Assembly: GCA_009783885.1 (NCBI GenBank)
Contig: WRCN01000002.1
Coordinates: 1-64,000 of the forward strand
Origin: Bacteroidales bacterium
GTDB taxonomy: Bacteria > Bacteroidota > Bacteroidia > Bacteroidales > P3
Length of the DNA stretch: 64,000 bases
Direction: 5' to 3'
This document shows, piece by piece, positions 40,006 through 49,129 of this stretch. Each line of letters opens with the position of its first letter. Position 1 is the first letter of the stretch. The notes under the pieces are model-generated. The model was given only the letters and a program-made list of their open reading frames with translations, did no database searches and was not told the origin of the DNA. The position numbers and the translations under genes were made by a program.

Positions 40006-41871
40006 ATGAAACGATTGATATCTTTTTTTGCGTTAATCGCATTTGCATTTACGCTAACAGCTCAAAGCAGCGCAGCACTTAGAGCAGCAGACGCAGCATA
40101 CCAAAAGGGCGACTATGAACAAGCGGCGGAAAGATACGAACGTATCGTGAAAGATGCGGAAAAATCAAGAAAAAGACTTCTATTTGATCTTGGTGAGGTT
40201 TACAAACGTTTGGGCGAATCTTTTTTGCACCTTAAAGAATATTGGAATGCCGAAGTTTATTTTACAAAGGCTCATGAAAACGGAATAAGAAGTACAGATT
40301 TTCTTATTAACTACGGCGATGCTTTGTTGGCAAACGAAAAAGCGGAAAGAGCGCTAACTATCTATCGACAAGTTTTGGAGACTGAACCTCAAAACGCAAG
40401 AGCTTTGGATGGTATTAACAAAGCGCAGTTTAATATGAGATCAAAAAATGATCCAAGAAGCAGACAAAATCCTGTAACTTTCGAAAGGAGATTAAATACA
40501 GATAACAACAACCAGTATGCGTTGGCGTGGTTAAAGAATTCGTTGGTGTTTTCATCGGATCGGAAATCTCCAAAAGAAAAAGGCACAAAGCCGGGGCCGA
40601 TGCGTTTCTATGCTGCAGAACAATTTCAAAGCGATTGGGGGCCTTTGCGAAAATTCAAACCGCTCAGACCTCTTGCAGATGACCTTTCAATGGCTTTCGA
40701 CAGCCACACGCAAACGTGCTATGTGGGGCGTTGTATCACTACCGGAAAAATTAGAAATTGTAATATTTTCGCCAGCCAGATTGATGAAAAAGATAGGCTT
40801 GGCAAACCGGTACCCCAATCGTTTCACAACAACAATGCCAATATTGGTCAACCAACGTTAAGTTCAGATGGGAAGGTAATGTTTTTTACGATTACAAGAA
40901 GTGGTAAATCGGATATTTATATGGCAAAAAAAATGGCCAATCATACTTGGACAACACCCCAAAAATTAGGTTCCGTAATCAATACGGATGGAAACGAATG
41001 TTATCCGCAGTTGTATCGCGATTCGATACTATTCTTTGCGTCTAACGGACATCCGGGTATGGGCGGTTTAGATATCTTTTTTACTAAAATCGGGATTAAC
41101 GGCGTAGTACATGCTGTTTCTGGAAATAGCGATTTGAACCAATTGGAGTTTTCTATACCGATCAACCTCGAAGCGCCTATAAATTCGGGTGCGGATGACT
41201 TTGCACTGTTGATGAATCAAAACGGAAGAGGCGGTTTTCTCATCTCCAACCGTCTATTTCAAGGAAGAAATAGAAGTAATATTTACAATTTCTCGCAGCC
41301 GCCACACATGTTGAACGAGGCGGTGGTTTTTCCTATTCAACATACGCTAATAGCCGGAACGCCTTCAACAACTGCCGAAACCTCATCAGCTATTTCGACA
41401 GAAAGACCGATGGTTTCAGAACATAGAACCTCAGAAAGAGATGAGGAACTCGCTAGACTTCAACGTGAATTGGAGGCTGCACAGGCAAAACTAGCTAACA
41501 ATCAAGCGACACAGCCCGCACCAACACTTCCCGTTGTGTCTGCATTTGATCCGGGTATAAGATACCGTGTGCAACTCATGGCAACTTCAGCTCCTATAGA
41601 AAACCACTTGGAAGTGTTTGGAGAATTGTTGGACGCTATACCTTATTTGAGAATAGAAGTTTTGCGAAATGTGGATGTCAGATTCCCACATTATTATCAT
41701 TATGTAACACCAGCCTCAATTACCCGCGAAGAAGCAGTAGCCATGCGCGACAGAATTAGAAAATTTGTGCAAGAAAGAGCCACTGATGAAAGAATTATAG
41801 AGCTTGGCTTAGAGAACTGTTTTATCGCAACGTTCGAAGGTGGACGACGTGTGAGTATTCAAATGCAATAA
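40006..41871 (+). CDS. TPR and PD40-propeller envelope protein (PorE-like)
   Basis: A 621-residue exported protein (signal 1-19, FTLTAQ). Residues 20-145 are TPR repeats (AADAAYQKGDYEQAAERYERIV, NAEVYFTKAHENGI, ALTIYRQVLETEPQNARAL). Residues about 175-420 are a PD40-type propeller (NIGQPTLSSDGKVMFFTITRSGKSDIYMAKK, NECYPQLYRDSILFFASNGHPGMGGLDIFFTKI, GADDFALLMNQNGRGGFLISN). A coiled-coil stretch (ERDEELARLQRELEAAQAKL) and a C-terminal SPOR-like domain (YRVQLMATSAP) follow. PorE of the type IX system has TPR-PD40-OmpA; here the OmpA domain is missing, so it may be a relative rather than PorE itself. Followed by nfeD. Confidence 0.75.
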   Translation: MKRLISFFALIAFAFTLTAQSSAALRAADAAYQKGDYEQAAERYERIVKDAEKSRKRLLFDLGEVYKRLGESFLHLKEYWNAEVYFTKAHENGIRSTDFLINYGDALLANEKAERALTIYRQVLETEPQNARALDGINKAQFNMRSKNDPRSRQNPVTFERRLNTDNNNQYALAWLKNSLVFSSDRKSPKEKGTKPGPMRFYAAEQFQSDWGPLRKFKPLRPLADDLSMAFDSHTQTCYVGRCITTGKIRNCNIFASQIDEKDRLGKPVPQSFHNNNANIGQPTLSSDGKVMFFTITRSGKSDIYMAKKMANHTWTTPQKLGSVINTDGNECYPQLYRDSILFFASNGHPGMGGLDIFFTKIGINGVVHAVSGNSDLNQLEFSIPINLEAPINSGADDFALLMNQNGRGGFLISNRLFQGRNRSNIYNFSQPPHMLNEAVVFPIQHTLIAGTPSTTAETSSAISTERPMVSEHRTSERDEELARLQRELEAAQAKLANNQATQPAPTLPVVSAFDPGIRYRVQLMATSAPIENHLEVFGELLDAIPYLRIEVLRNVDVRFPHYYHYVTPASITREEAVAMRDRIRKFVQERATDERIIELGLENCFIATFEGGRRVSIQMQ

Positions 41872-41891
41872 AAATTTAAAAATAAATCGTT

Positions 41892-42353
41892 ATGGAAATT
41901 CTTTGGATTTTATTATTAGTAGTCGGATTTATTCTGATATTAGTCGAAATATTTGTTGTTCCGGGTATGTCAATAGTCGGAATTTTCGGATTCTCGGCAT
42001 GGATTTATGGTATTATTCGGATATTTGCCGATCATGGACCAACAGCAGGTTGGATCGCTTTAGCTTCTGTTTTAGCGGTTTGCATTATTTTAGTCATTTG
42101 GGTAATGAAAACCAAATCTTGGAAAAAAATCATGCTCAACGACAAATTGGAAAGTAAAGTGAACATCGTTGACGAACACAAAATCAAAGTTGGCGACGAA
42201 GGCCATGCTATGTCTCGCTTAGTTCCTATGGGGCAGGCTATGTTCGCAGGCGAAATTTACGAAGTGCATTCCATGGATGGTTTTATTGATCAAAAAACAC
42301 CGATAAAGGTTGTAAAGATTGAGAATAGCAAGATTTTTGTTGTAGGATTGTGA
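41892..42353 (+). CDS. NfeD-family protein
   Basis: A 153-residue protein with two or three membrane helices (about 3-25, 28-48, 53-72) and a soluble C-terminal OB-fold domain (VGDEGHAMSRLVPMGQAMFAGEIYEVHSMDGFIDQKTPIKVVKIENSKIFV). NfeD proteins pair with flotillin-like proteins in membrane microdomains. The partner FloA is 1.4 kb downstream on the same strand, separated by two small envelope genes. Confidence 0.9.
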   Translation: MEILWILLLVVGFILILVEIFVVPGMSIVGIFGFSAWIYGIIRIFADHGPTAGWIALASVLAVCIILVIWVMKTKSWKKIMLNDKLESKVNIVDEHKIKVGDEGHAMSRLVPMGQAMFAGEIYEVHSMDGFIDQKTPIKVVKIENSKIFVVGL

Positions 42354-42418
42354 TCCATTACGAATTAGGAATTAAAAATTAACTGATAGTTTTTTTCGTA
42401 TCTTTCAAAAAAATCGTT

Positions 42419-42949
42419 ATGACTTCTCGAACATTTTTAATTGGACTTGTCGGATTTTTCATGCTGATGAGTTGCAAAAAAGAAAAAGAAATACCAAGAT
42501 TGCCCGAAGAAACACAAGGAGGATTTGGTATGTTTGGTTGTTTGGTGAATGGCGAACTAGTTATTCAAGAAGGTAAAAGCTGGGGTTGGGTTGGTCCCGG
42601 ACCTTATGTGAGACCGGGAAGGCCACCTTTTGGAGTACAGGATTCGGAAGGTCGTTTTAAACTTGTGGCTTATGTAGAGTATAGGCATACATTCGAATTT
42701 TTTATATCGCAACCTAAAGTAGGGCAATGCGTAATTGATTCGGTTTTCTTTTGGACGGCGAGCGGACATTATTATGCAGAACGAGATGTTCAGCATATCT
42801 ATTTTACAAGATTTGACAGCATTGCTTCGGGAACATTTATGTTTGACGCCGATTATTACGATAGACAAACTCATACACTTATTCCAGACAAAAAAATTCA
42901 AGTCAGAAAAGGACGTTTCGACGTTAGAATAGGAACTATTAATTGGTAA
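42419..42949 (+). CDS. Lipoprotein of unknown function
   Basis: A 176-residue lipoprotein (GFFMLMSCKKEKE, Cys about 19). The mature protein is Gly/Phe/Tyr-rich with beta character (GMFGCLVNGELVIQEG, EYRHTFEFFISQPKVGQ, YYAERDVQHIYFTRFDS). A weak TATCTTTC box is about 15 bp before the start. Overlaps the next gene's upstream region; the next ATG is 6 bp after its stop. Not recognised. Confidence 0.7.
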   Translation: MTSRTFLIGLVGFFMLMSCKKEKEIPRLPEETQGGFGMFGCLVNGELVIQEGKSWGWVGPGPYVRPGRPPFGVQDSEGRFKLVAYVEYRHTFEFFISQPKVGQCVIDSVFFWTASGHYYAERDVQHIYFTRFDSIASGTFMFDADYYDRQTHTLIPDKKIQVRKGRFDVRIGTINW

Positions 42950-42954
42950 TAGCT

Positions 42955-43623
42955 ATGAAACAAATCGTGTTAACAGGATTGATTATTTTGGGAAATAATT
43001 TTTTGTTCTGTCAATCGGATACGCCTGAAAAAGAGTTGACGAGTGAAAGAAAACAAGCAATTACAATTTCTTACAATCCGCTGCCAATGATAGGATTGTA
43101 TAATAATCTGCACTTGAGGCATACTAATGAAAAATCACCAGACGGCATAAAGTTTGGCTTAGTGCTGGGCGAATTTGGCGTGAAAGGCGTTTTTTATGAA
43201 TTAAAAAAATCAGGTATGTTTTCTGTCGCTTACGGACGACAGTTGAGTAAAGAAATAACGTTAACGGCAAGCCTATCTTATCTGCAACTCTCACAAAAGT
43301 GGGATTTGTATATAGATGAAAATTCGCCACATTATTTTACCGAACGTTTTCACCTTTTTCTAGTGATGCCAGGCATGCAATTTGATTATATCAGAGAAAA
43401 AAATGTTGCTCTTTTTTCGGCGATAGAAGTCGGAATAAACTATCTTTGGCATGATATAGGGGGATTCGAAGATGTTCTTGTTCCTCAAAAAAGAACGTCA
43501 TTTGCTTTTCAGATTTGGGTTTCCGGATTTGATGTAATTTTTATGGATCGTTTTAGAGCTCGTTTTTGTTTGGGTTTCGGAACAAAGGGTCTTTTAGAGT
43601 TCGGACTTGGTTATCGCTTTTAA
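42955..43623 (+). CDS. Outer-membrane-type beta protein of unknown function
   Basis: A 222-residue protein starting at ATG (MKQIVLTGLIILGNNFLFCQ, signal peptide); a TTG twelve bases upstream is less likely. The rest has amphipathic strands (AITISYNPLPMIGLYNNLHLRH, LVLGEFGVKGVFYEL, ITLTASLSYLQLSQKW, FRARFCLGFGTKGLLEFGLGYRF) and ends in Phe, fitting a small barrel. Probably co-transcribed with the lipoprotein six bases upstream. Not assigned to a family. Confidence 0.7.
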   Translation: MKQIVLTGLIILGNNFLFCQSDTPEKELTSERKQAITISYNPLPMIGLYNNLHLRHTNEKSPDGIKFGLVLGEFGVKGVFYELKKSGMFSVAYGRQLSKEITLTASLSYLQLSQKWDLYIDENSPHYFTERFHLFLVMPGMQFDYIREKNVALFSAIEVGINYLWHDIGGFEDVLVPQKRTSFAFQIWVSGFDVIFMDRFRARFCLGFGTKGLLEFGLGYRF

Positions 43624-43738
43624 AATTTTGATTTTTGTAGATTTATAATTACAAATTATCAATTACGAATTTTAGTAATCAAGGTTATATTTTCTTTATC
43701 AATTCGTAATTTTTAATTCGTAATTCATAATTTTTTCG

Positions 43739-43746
43739 TATCTTTG
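43739..43746 (+). promoter_or_regulatory. -7 box of the floA promoter
   Basis: TATCTTTG after a T run, 18 bp before the ATG. The 110 bp before it hold A/T-rich inverted repeats built on ATTACGAATT / AATTCGTAAT. Confidence 0.8.
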
Positions 43747-43764
43747 CAAAAAACTCTATACATT

Positions 43765-44790
43765 ATGTTTAATTCTATTCTCCTTCAAGCTCAACAAGAA
43801 GTCAGTGTTAACATCGGACTAATTGTTGCCATTGCCTTTGGCGGTATTTTCGTTCTTTGGCTCTTATTTTATTTTATCCCGGTGGGATTATGGTTTAACG
43901 CTTTAGTATCGGGCGTGAAAGTGCCGCTACTTCAGCTTATCTTGATGCGTTGGCGTAAAGTACCGCCAGAAATTATCGTTCGAAACCTGATTGCAGCTCG
44001 CAAAGCCGGATTGGATTTGAATCGTAACGAAATGGAAGCCCATTATTTGGCAGGCGGACGTCTCAATTCGGTAGTAAATTCGCTGATTTCGGCAGACAAA
44101 GCCAATCTCGGTTTGAATTTCAAAACCGCAACTGCCATTGATTTGGCAGGTCGCGATGTGTTTGAAGCCGTGCAAATGTCGGTAAATCCGAAAGTCATCA
44201 CCACAAAAAACATTTCTGCTGTAGCGAAAGATGGTATCGAACTTATTTCGATAGCCCGCGTAACGGTTCGAACCAACATCAAACAATTAGTTGGAGGAGC
44301 AGGCGAAGAAACCATTTTGGCTCGTGTGGGCGAGGGAATTGTATCATCGGTTGGTTCTGCACGAACTCACAAAGACGTGTTGGAAAATCCGGATTCGATT
44401 TCCAAAGTTGTGCTCGCAAAAGGTTTGGATTCCGGTACAGCGTTTGAAATTTTATCTATTGATATTGCGGATATCACAGTAGGAAAAAACATCGGTGCTC
44501 AACTTCAAATGGATCAAGCAGAAGCCGACAAAAAAATTGCACAAGCCAAAGCCGAAGAACGTCGTGCGATGGCTGTTGCCGAAGAGCAAGAGTTCAAAGC
44601 CAAAGCGCAAGACGCTCGCGCCAAAGTAATCGAAGCCGAAGCCGAAGTACCACGCGCCATGGCCGAAGCCTTCAGAAGCGGAAATTTGGGAATTATGGAT
44701 TATTACAAATTCCAAAACATCAAAGCCGACACTTCAATGCGTGAATCTATCGCAACTCCGGGCGGCGGAAAGAAAACAGAAATAAAATAG
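43765..44790 (+). CDS. floA: Flotillin-like protein FloA
   Basis: A 341-residue membrane scaffold protein. From [13 protein letters not shown], one helical membrane anchor (about 13-37), then the UPF0365 core ([88 protein letters not shown]), the alanine/glutamate-rich coiled coil ([31 protein letters not shown]) and [24 protein letters not shown]. Length and order fit FloA. The TTG seven codons upstream is inside the promoter and is rejected. A strong terminator follows. Confidence 0.95.
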   Translation: MFNSILLQAQQEVSVNIGLIVAIAFGGIFVLWLLFYFIPVGLWFNALVSGVKVPLLQLILMRWRKVPPEIIVRNLIAARKAGLDLNRNEMEAHYLAGGRLNSVVNSLISADKANLGLNFKTATAIDLAGRDVFEAVQMSVNPKVITTKNISAVAKDGIELISIARVTVRTNIKQLVGGAGEETILARVGEGIVSSVGSARTHKDVLENPDSISKVVLAKGLDSGTAFEILSIDIADITVGKNIGAQLQMDQAEADKKIAQAKAEERRAMAVAEEQEFKAKAQDARAKVIEAEAEVPRAMAEAFRSGNLGIMDYYKFQNIKADTSMRESIATPGGGKKTEIK

Positions 44791-44814
44791 CCTTGACTGT
44801 GATTATGATGAATT

Positions 44815-44846
44815 AAGGGTGTATTTAATAATACGCCCTTTTTTTT
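44815..44846 (+). terminator. Rho-independent terminator after floA
   Basis: Stem AAGGGTGTATT / AATACGCCCTT followed by a run of eight T, 25 bp after the floA stop. The stem sequence resembles the family B repeat at 26358. Confidence 0.85.
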
Positions 44847-44935
44847 ACCACAAAGGGCACAAAAAAACACAAAATACTTTTTAACATAAATAATCAAATT
44901 AATCAAAAAAAATCACAATACAGACTTTTTTTTCG

Positions 44936-44943
44936 TATCTTTG
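44936..44943 (+). promoter_or_regulatory. Plus-strand promoter reading into the 3' end of dxs
   Basis: TATCTTTG after a long T run, with no plus-strand gene behind it; dxs, on the minus strand, ends 15 bp further on. It may drive an antisense RNA or be a remnant of a lost gene. Confidence 0.5.
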
Positions 44944-44957
44944 TAGAAAAACAATAA

Positions 44958-46829
44958 CTATCGAATTTGCTTGCAAATCGAATCCACATCAAACCCACAC
45001 TCCGCCTGCAATTCCTCAATTGTGCCTTGTTCTACAAAACAACGAGGAACGCCTAAACGTTGAATTGGAATATTGTAATTATGTTTTACTGCAAACTCCA
45101 TCACAGCGCTTCCTAAACCTCCTTCAATCACGCCATCCTCAAGTGTGATAACGCGTTCGTGGGTTTTGAAAATTTCGTGAAGTAAAGTTTCGTCCAAAGG
45201 TGCTAAAAAACGCATGTCGTAAACGGATATTTTTTGTCCTAAATTTTCGAGAATTTCAGCGGCTTTCAAAGCATTTTGACCGATTGCACCGATTGAAACA
45301 ATCGCTGTTTTTTCACCTTGTTTCAAACAAACGCCTTTGCCGATTTCGACGGTTTGCATGTTTTTTTTCCAATCTACAGTCACGCCTTTCCCCCGTGGGT
45401 AGCGGATTACGAAAGGCTGTTTTGTATATTGCGCCGTAAACATCAAATTGCGCAAATCAACTTCGTTCAACGGCGATGCGATGATCATATTCGGAATGCA
45501 GCGAAACTGTGCCAAATCGAACACACCATGGTGTGTTGCACCATCCTCCCCTACTAAACCTGCTCGGTCTAAACAAAAAATCACAGGTAAATTCTGCAAC
45601 GCAACATCGTGCATCACTTGGTCTAATGCGCGCTGCATAAACGACGAGTAAATATTGCAAAACGGAACTAAACCTTGTACCGCCAAACCGGCTGAAAACG
45701 TTACAGCATGCTGTTCGGCAATTCCCACGTCAAACGCGCGATTCGGAAAACGTTCCATCAAAAACGTCATCGAGCATCCGGTTGGCATAGCCGGCGTAAC
45801 GCCGACAATTTTCGGATTTTTTTCGGCTAATTCGACCAAAGTCAAACCAAATACATCTTGAAATCTTGGTGGTGTTTGTTCGGAAGATGAAGTTGTATTG
45901 ATTTCGCCGGTTTCGCTGTCAAACATACCTGGTGCGTGATACAGAGTAGGGTCATTTTCAGCTTGCGCCAAACCTTTTCCTTTTTTCGTAATAATATGCA
46001 AAACTTTCGGACCGTCTATATCTTTTAAATCGCTCAGTGTTTTGACCAAACTTTTTACATCGTGTCCATCAATCGGGCCGAAATATCGAAAACCGATACT
46101 CTCAAAAAGGTTACTACGTCTAAAAAGTAAAGCCTTGATAGCAGCGAAAAAACGACGTACATAGTTTTTCGATTTTTGATGATATTCGCTATTTCCGCCA
46201 AGCAAATTCCAAATGTGGTTTCGCAAACGATTATAGGTATGCGAGCTCGTGATTTGCGTAAAATATTTACTCAATCCGCCCACATTTTTATCAATCGCAA
46301 TGCCGTTATCGTTTACAATCACCAAAATATTACTTCTTTCAACTCCGGCGTGGTTCAAAGCTTCGAACGACATCCCTCCTGTTAGCGCACCATCACCGAT
46401 TACAGCAATATGCTGTCGATCGGTTTCGCCTTGAAGTGCTGAAGCCACTGCCATTCCTAAGGTTGCAGAAACTGACGTTGACGAGTGTCCGGTGCCGAAA
46501 GCATCGTATTCGCTCTCGCTCATCTTCGGAAATCCGCTAATACCACCGTATTTTCGATTGCTGTAAAAGCGTTCTTTGCGTCCTGTGAGAATTTTATGCG
46601 GATAGGCTTGATGTCCGACGTCCCAAATAATTTTGTCGTAAGGCGTGTTGAACACATAATGCAAAGCTACGGTCAAATCTACAACGCCCAAACTTGAGCC
46701 CAAATGCCCGGGATTGAGTGCCACTGCTTCGATGATAAAATCGCGCAACTCATCACAAACCTGTGGAAGTTGATTTTTCTGCAACTTTCGCAAGTCCGAT
46801 GGAAAAGATATTTCGTTTAATAAAGGCAT
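44958..46829 (-). CDS. dxs: 1-deoxy-D-xylulose-5-phosphate synthase
   Basis: First step of the MEP isoprenoid pathway: joins pyruvate and glyceraldehyde 3-phosphate with thiamine diphosphate. The 623-residue protein shows GHLGSSLGVVDLTVALHYVFNTPYDKIIWDVGHQAYPHKILTGR (catalytic His), IGDGALTGGMSFEALNHAG (TPP site, about 148), HNDNGIAI-type VNDNGIAID, FRYFGPIDGHDVKSL, and the transketolase-like FDVGIAEQHAVTFSAGLA with the general-base Glu (about 375). Length is typical. Own TATCTTTG promoter. Confidence 0.97.
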   Translation of the reverse strand: MPLLNEISFPSDLRKLQKNQLPQVCDELRDFIIEAVALNPGHLGSSLGVVDLTVALHYVFNTPYDKIIWDVGHQAYPHKILTGRKERFYSNRKYGGISGFPKMSESEYDAFGTGHSSTSVSATLGMAVASALQGETDRQHIAVIGDGALTGGMSFEALNHAGVERSNILVIVNDNGIAIDKNVGGLSKYFTQITSSHTYNRLRNHIWNLLGGNSEYHQKSKNYVRRFFAAIKALLFRRSNLFESIGFRYFGPIDGHDVKSLVKTLSDLKDIDGPKVLHIITKKGKGLAQAENDPTLYHAPGMFDSETGEINTTSSSEQTPPRFQDVFGLTLVELAEKNPKIVGVTPAMPTGCSMTFLMERFPNRAFDVGIAEQHAVTFSAGLAVQGLVPFCNIYSSFMQRALDQVMHDVALQNLPVIFCLDRAGLVGEDGATHHGVFDLAQFRCIPNMIIASPLNEVDLRNLMFTAQYTKQPFVIRYPRGKGVTVDWKKNMQTVEIGKGVCLKQGEKTAIVSIGAIGQNALKAAEILENLGQKISVYDMRFLAPLDETLLHEIFKTHERVITLEDGVIEGGLGSAVMEFAVKHNYNIPIQRLGVPRCFVEQGTIEELQAECGFDVDSICKQIR

Positions 46830-46879
46830 ATCTGCTGCTTAGGATTATTCACTTTCCCCACTTTTGAATAAAAACAATG

Positions 46880-46887
46880 CAAAGATA
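46880..46887 (-). promoter_or_regulatory. -7 box of the dxs promoter
   Basis: TATCTTTG on the minus strand, 50 bp before the dxs start, directly after the ppiD stop. Confidence 0.75.
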
Positions 46888-46903
46888 TGAAAAATTTTGT
46901 AAT

Positions 46904-49027
46904 TTAGAAGTAAAACGCCCGATTATCTATAATCTTAGCGCGTTCTTCCTTTGCTCTACGTATAGCCTCAACCATGCCTCTCTGGAACATCATTTGCATT
47001 TGCATTCTAATTACGTTAACATCGTCCAACGGTTCGGCAGGTGTGAAATTCGTAGGTTCTACAACAAACACGCCCGAACGACCTTGTATCGGATTGGATA
47101 CGCGACTTTCTTTCGTACCGAAAATTGTTCCAACCACTTCCGGTTCAAAACCTCTTGATCCAAAACCATAAGCATTAAAACTCAAATGATCAACGGTTTC
47201 TACCTCTGCGTTAACGCTTTCAAGGGCTGCTATAGTTCGATTGGTTTTGAAAGCACCATTCATTTTTTCAATCAATATTTCGGCTTTTCTTTCGTTAAGA
47301 ACTGCATGTTGAATTTCAGGAATATTCATGATCTCGGCAAGTGTAGGATAGCCCTTAGCACGAATTTGACGAAGCGCAGCAACCACATATTTATTTTCAT
47401 ATTCGTGGATTTCCGGAGAAACTTGGCCAGCTCTGGTTCTTCTATCATAAGCCCAGCGAACGATATCGCGAGCGTTTTGCAAACCAGGTAATGTCATATC
47501 CATTTCTGTCACATCATCCGCACTGCGAACACGCAGGTTGGCTTCTCTTGCAGCAGCCAAAAACGATTCCAAATTTTGACTTCGTGCGAAAAAATGGTTA
47601 ACCTCGGTATAAACGGCTTTGTTCGTTTGTGCACTGGGTTCAATCGGAACGTAAACAAAAGCTGCCATTACTTTTTGAATAGGTCTGGATTTTCCGGTAA
47701 TTTCTACCACGTGAAAACCATGAACCGTTTCAACCACAACGATATCGCCAATATTACCTTTGACTACGGCTTCGTTGAACGATCGTATCATTTGACCATC
47801 TAAAAACCAGCCCAAGTCTCCACCCATTTCTCTCGTTGCATCCTCACCATAGGTTTGTGCAAGTTCTGCAAATCGAAATCTGTCTCTTAAAACAACAGTT
47901 CTCAAACTATCGGCAATGCTTTTTGCTCGCTCTTTTGTACGCGTTTGACCGGTCATCGGATTTCTGAACGCAATTAAAATATGGCTTGCTCTTAACGAAT
48001 CCGGACGAGTTGCAACATCAATCAATTTTGCCATTTCGAAACGACCACGACGAAGCTCAGGTTTGAAAAACGTGCCTTTCGGTGATCTGAAAAGTAACGA
48101 ATCCCACGGATATGAAAACGCTTCTCTTGCCAAATAAATACTGTCGAAACGCTCAGTAGAAACAGCGTTTATAAAATTCGGCAAATCCTGTTCAACCATA
48201 AATTCTTCGAATAATACATGAGCATGTCGTTCAAGCGCTAACATATCTTCTTCGGTTGGTATAACATCAAACACAACAAAATCAATGGCACGCGTAGCTT
48301 CTGTGCGTCTGAAGAATGGTTTGTGCTTGTTGAAATACGCTTTGAAATCGGCTTCGGAAAGGGTTATATCTTGATCAGGAATGTCCATATAACTCAATGA
48401 TGCAACCGTTGCGGCAGCCGAAGAATTGGCTTGTTCGTACATATAGTTAACATAGAACGAAGGCACATGATAAGCACTGGCAATGATATTGTAGAATTTG
48501 CTTTTTTGGCGTTCTTCTCTAATCATAAGTTCCAAATCGCGAAATTGCATTTGTGTTTCAACCGGATATTGATCAAAGTTGTTGATAAACATCAACACTT
48601 GTTGGCGGTTTAGCATCCCTGTTGCAGGGTCGGCAAATGCGCGATGAACTTGATGGTGAATGAATTGTCCGTAGAACATATCATTCATCTCTCTCGTGGT
48701 TACGGTCAAACCCAACCTTTTCATGGAATGGTTTAACAAAATATCACCAACCATGGTCATCCAAACATGTTCGCGAATTTGGAACAAATCTTCCGGAGAG
48801 AGTTGCATACCACCTTGTTGAAGACGAAAATTTTCGCTTACCTGTTCAACTCTTTCTTCAAATTGTTGAATTTTGATTTCTTCTCCATTAATTACTGCAA
48901 ATTTTGGAATTCGTCTGCCTCCACCGCTTCCGGAAAAAGCGTCTTGTAAAATAAATCCTGCAATTGATAAGCCGATCAAAGCGACTAACCATCCCGAATG
49001 TTTTCTGATTCTACTAATTACTGCCAT
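46904..49027 (-). CDS. Periplasmic folding factor, PpiD-like peptidyl-prolyl isomerase
   Basis: A 707-residue protein anchored by one N-terminal helix (HSGWLVALIGLSIAGFILQDAF, about 9-30). A SurA/PpiD-N helical domain follows (KIQQFEERVEQVSENFRLQQGG...). A parvulin domain lies at about 325-430 (LRASHILIAFRNPMTGQTRTKERAKSIADSLR, YGEDATREMGGDLGWFLDGQMIRSFNEAV, TVHGFHVVEITGK). The C-terminal third is a second, degenerate chaperone region. It helps outer-membrane proteins leave the translocon. The ATG of MAVISRIRKHSGW is the start; the 48 codons upstream cross the promoter. Confidence 0.93.
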   Translation of the reverse strand: MAVISRIRKHSGWLVALIGLSIAGFILQDAFSGSGGGRRIPKFAVINGEEIKIQQFEERVEQVSENFRLQQGGMQLSPEDLFQIREHVWMTMVGDILLNHSMKRLGLTVTTREMNDMFYGQFIHHQVHRAFADPATGMLNRQQVLMFINNFDQYPVETQMQFRDLELMIREERQKSKFYNIIASAYHVPSFYVNYMYEQANSSAAATVASLSYMDIPDQDITLSEADFKAYFNKHKPFFRRTEATRAIDFVVFDVIPTEEDMLALERHAHVLFEEFMVEQDLPNFINAVSTERFDSIYLAREAFSYPWDSLLFRSPKGTFFKPELRRGRFEMAKLIDVATRPDSLRASHILIAFRNPMTGQTRTKERAKSIADSLRTVVLRDRFRFAELAQTYGEDATREMGGDLGWFLDGQMIRSFNEAVVKGNIGDIVVVETVHGFHVVEITGKSRPIQKVMAAFVYVPIEPSAQTNKAVYTEVNHFFARSQNLESFLAAAREANLRVRSADDVTEMDMTLPGLQNARDIVRWAYDRRTRAGQVSPEIHEYENKYVVAALRQIRAKGYPTLAEIMNIPEIQHAVLNERKAEILIEKMNGAFKTNRTIAALESVNAEVETVDHLSFNAYGFGSRGFEPEVVGTIFGTKESRVSNPIQGRSGVFVVEPTNFTPAEPLDDVNVIRMQMQMMFQRGMVEAIRRAKEERAKIIDNRAFYF

Positions 49028-49060
49028 TTTTATTGTGTTTTTTGTAATTTTTAATATAGG

Positions 49061-49117
49061 GGTGCAAAGATACGAAAAAAAAATGATTTGGTCAAATTTT
49101 TTTCGTATCTTTGCACC
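49061..49117. promoter_or_regulatory. Symmetric divergent promoter pair (ppiD / LolC-like gene)
   Basis: Two TATCTTTGCACC promoter ends face away from each other: minus-strand -7 box at 49065-49072, plus-strand box at 49106-49113. The whole 57 bp is close to a palindrome (GGTGCAAAGATACGAAAAAA and its inverse), with TTTGGTCAAA at the centre. The -33 regions of the two promoters overlap, so the two genes probably compete for or share polymerase. Confidence 0.8.
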
Positions 49118-49129
49118 AAAAAACAATAA

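Noticed and set aside
44815..44846. Family B mobile repeat after floA
   Set aside because: The stem resembles family B, but the position, T run and lack of the GTAGGGGCG ends fit an ordinary terminator better.
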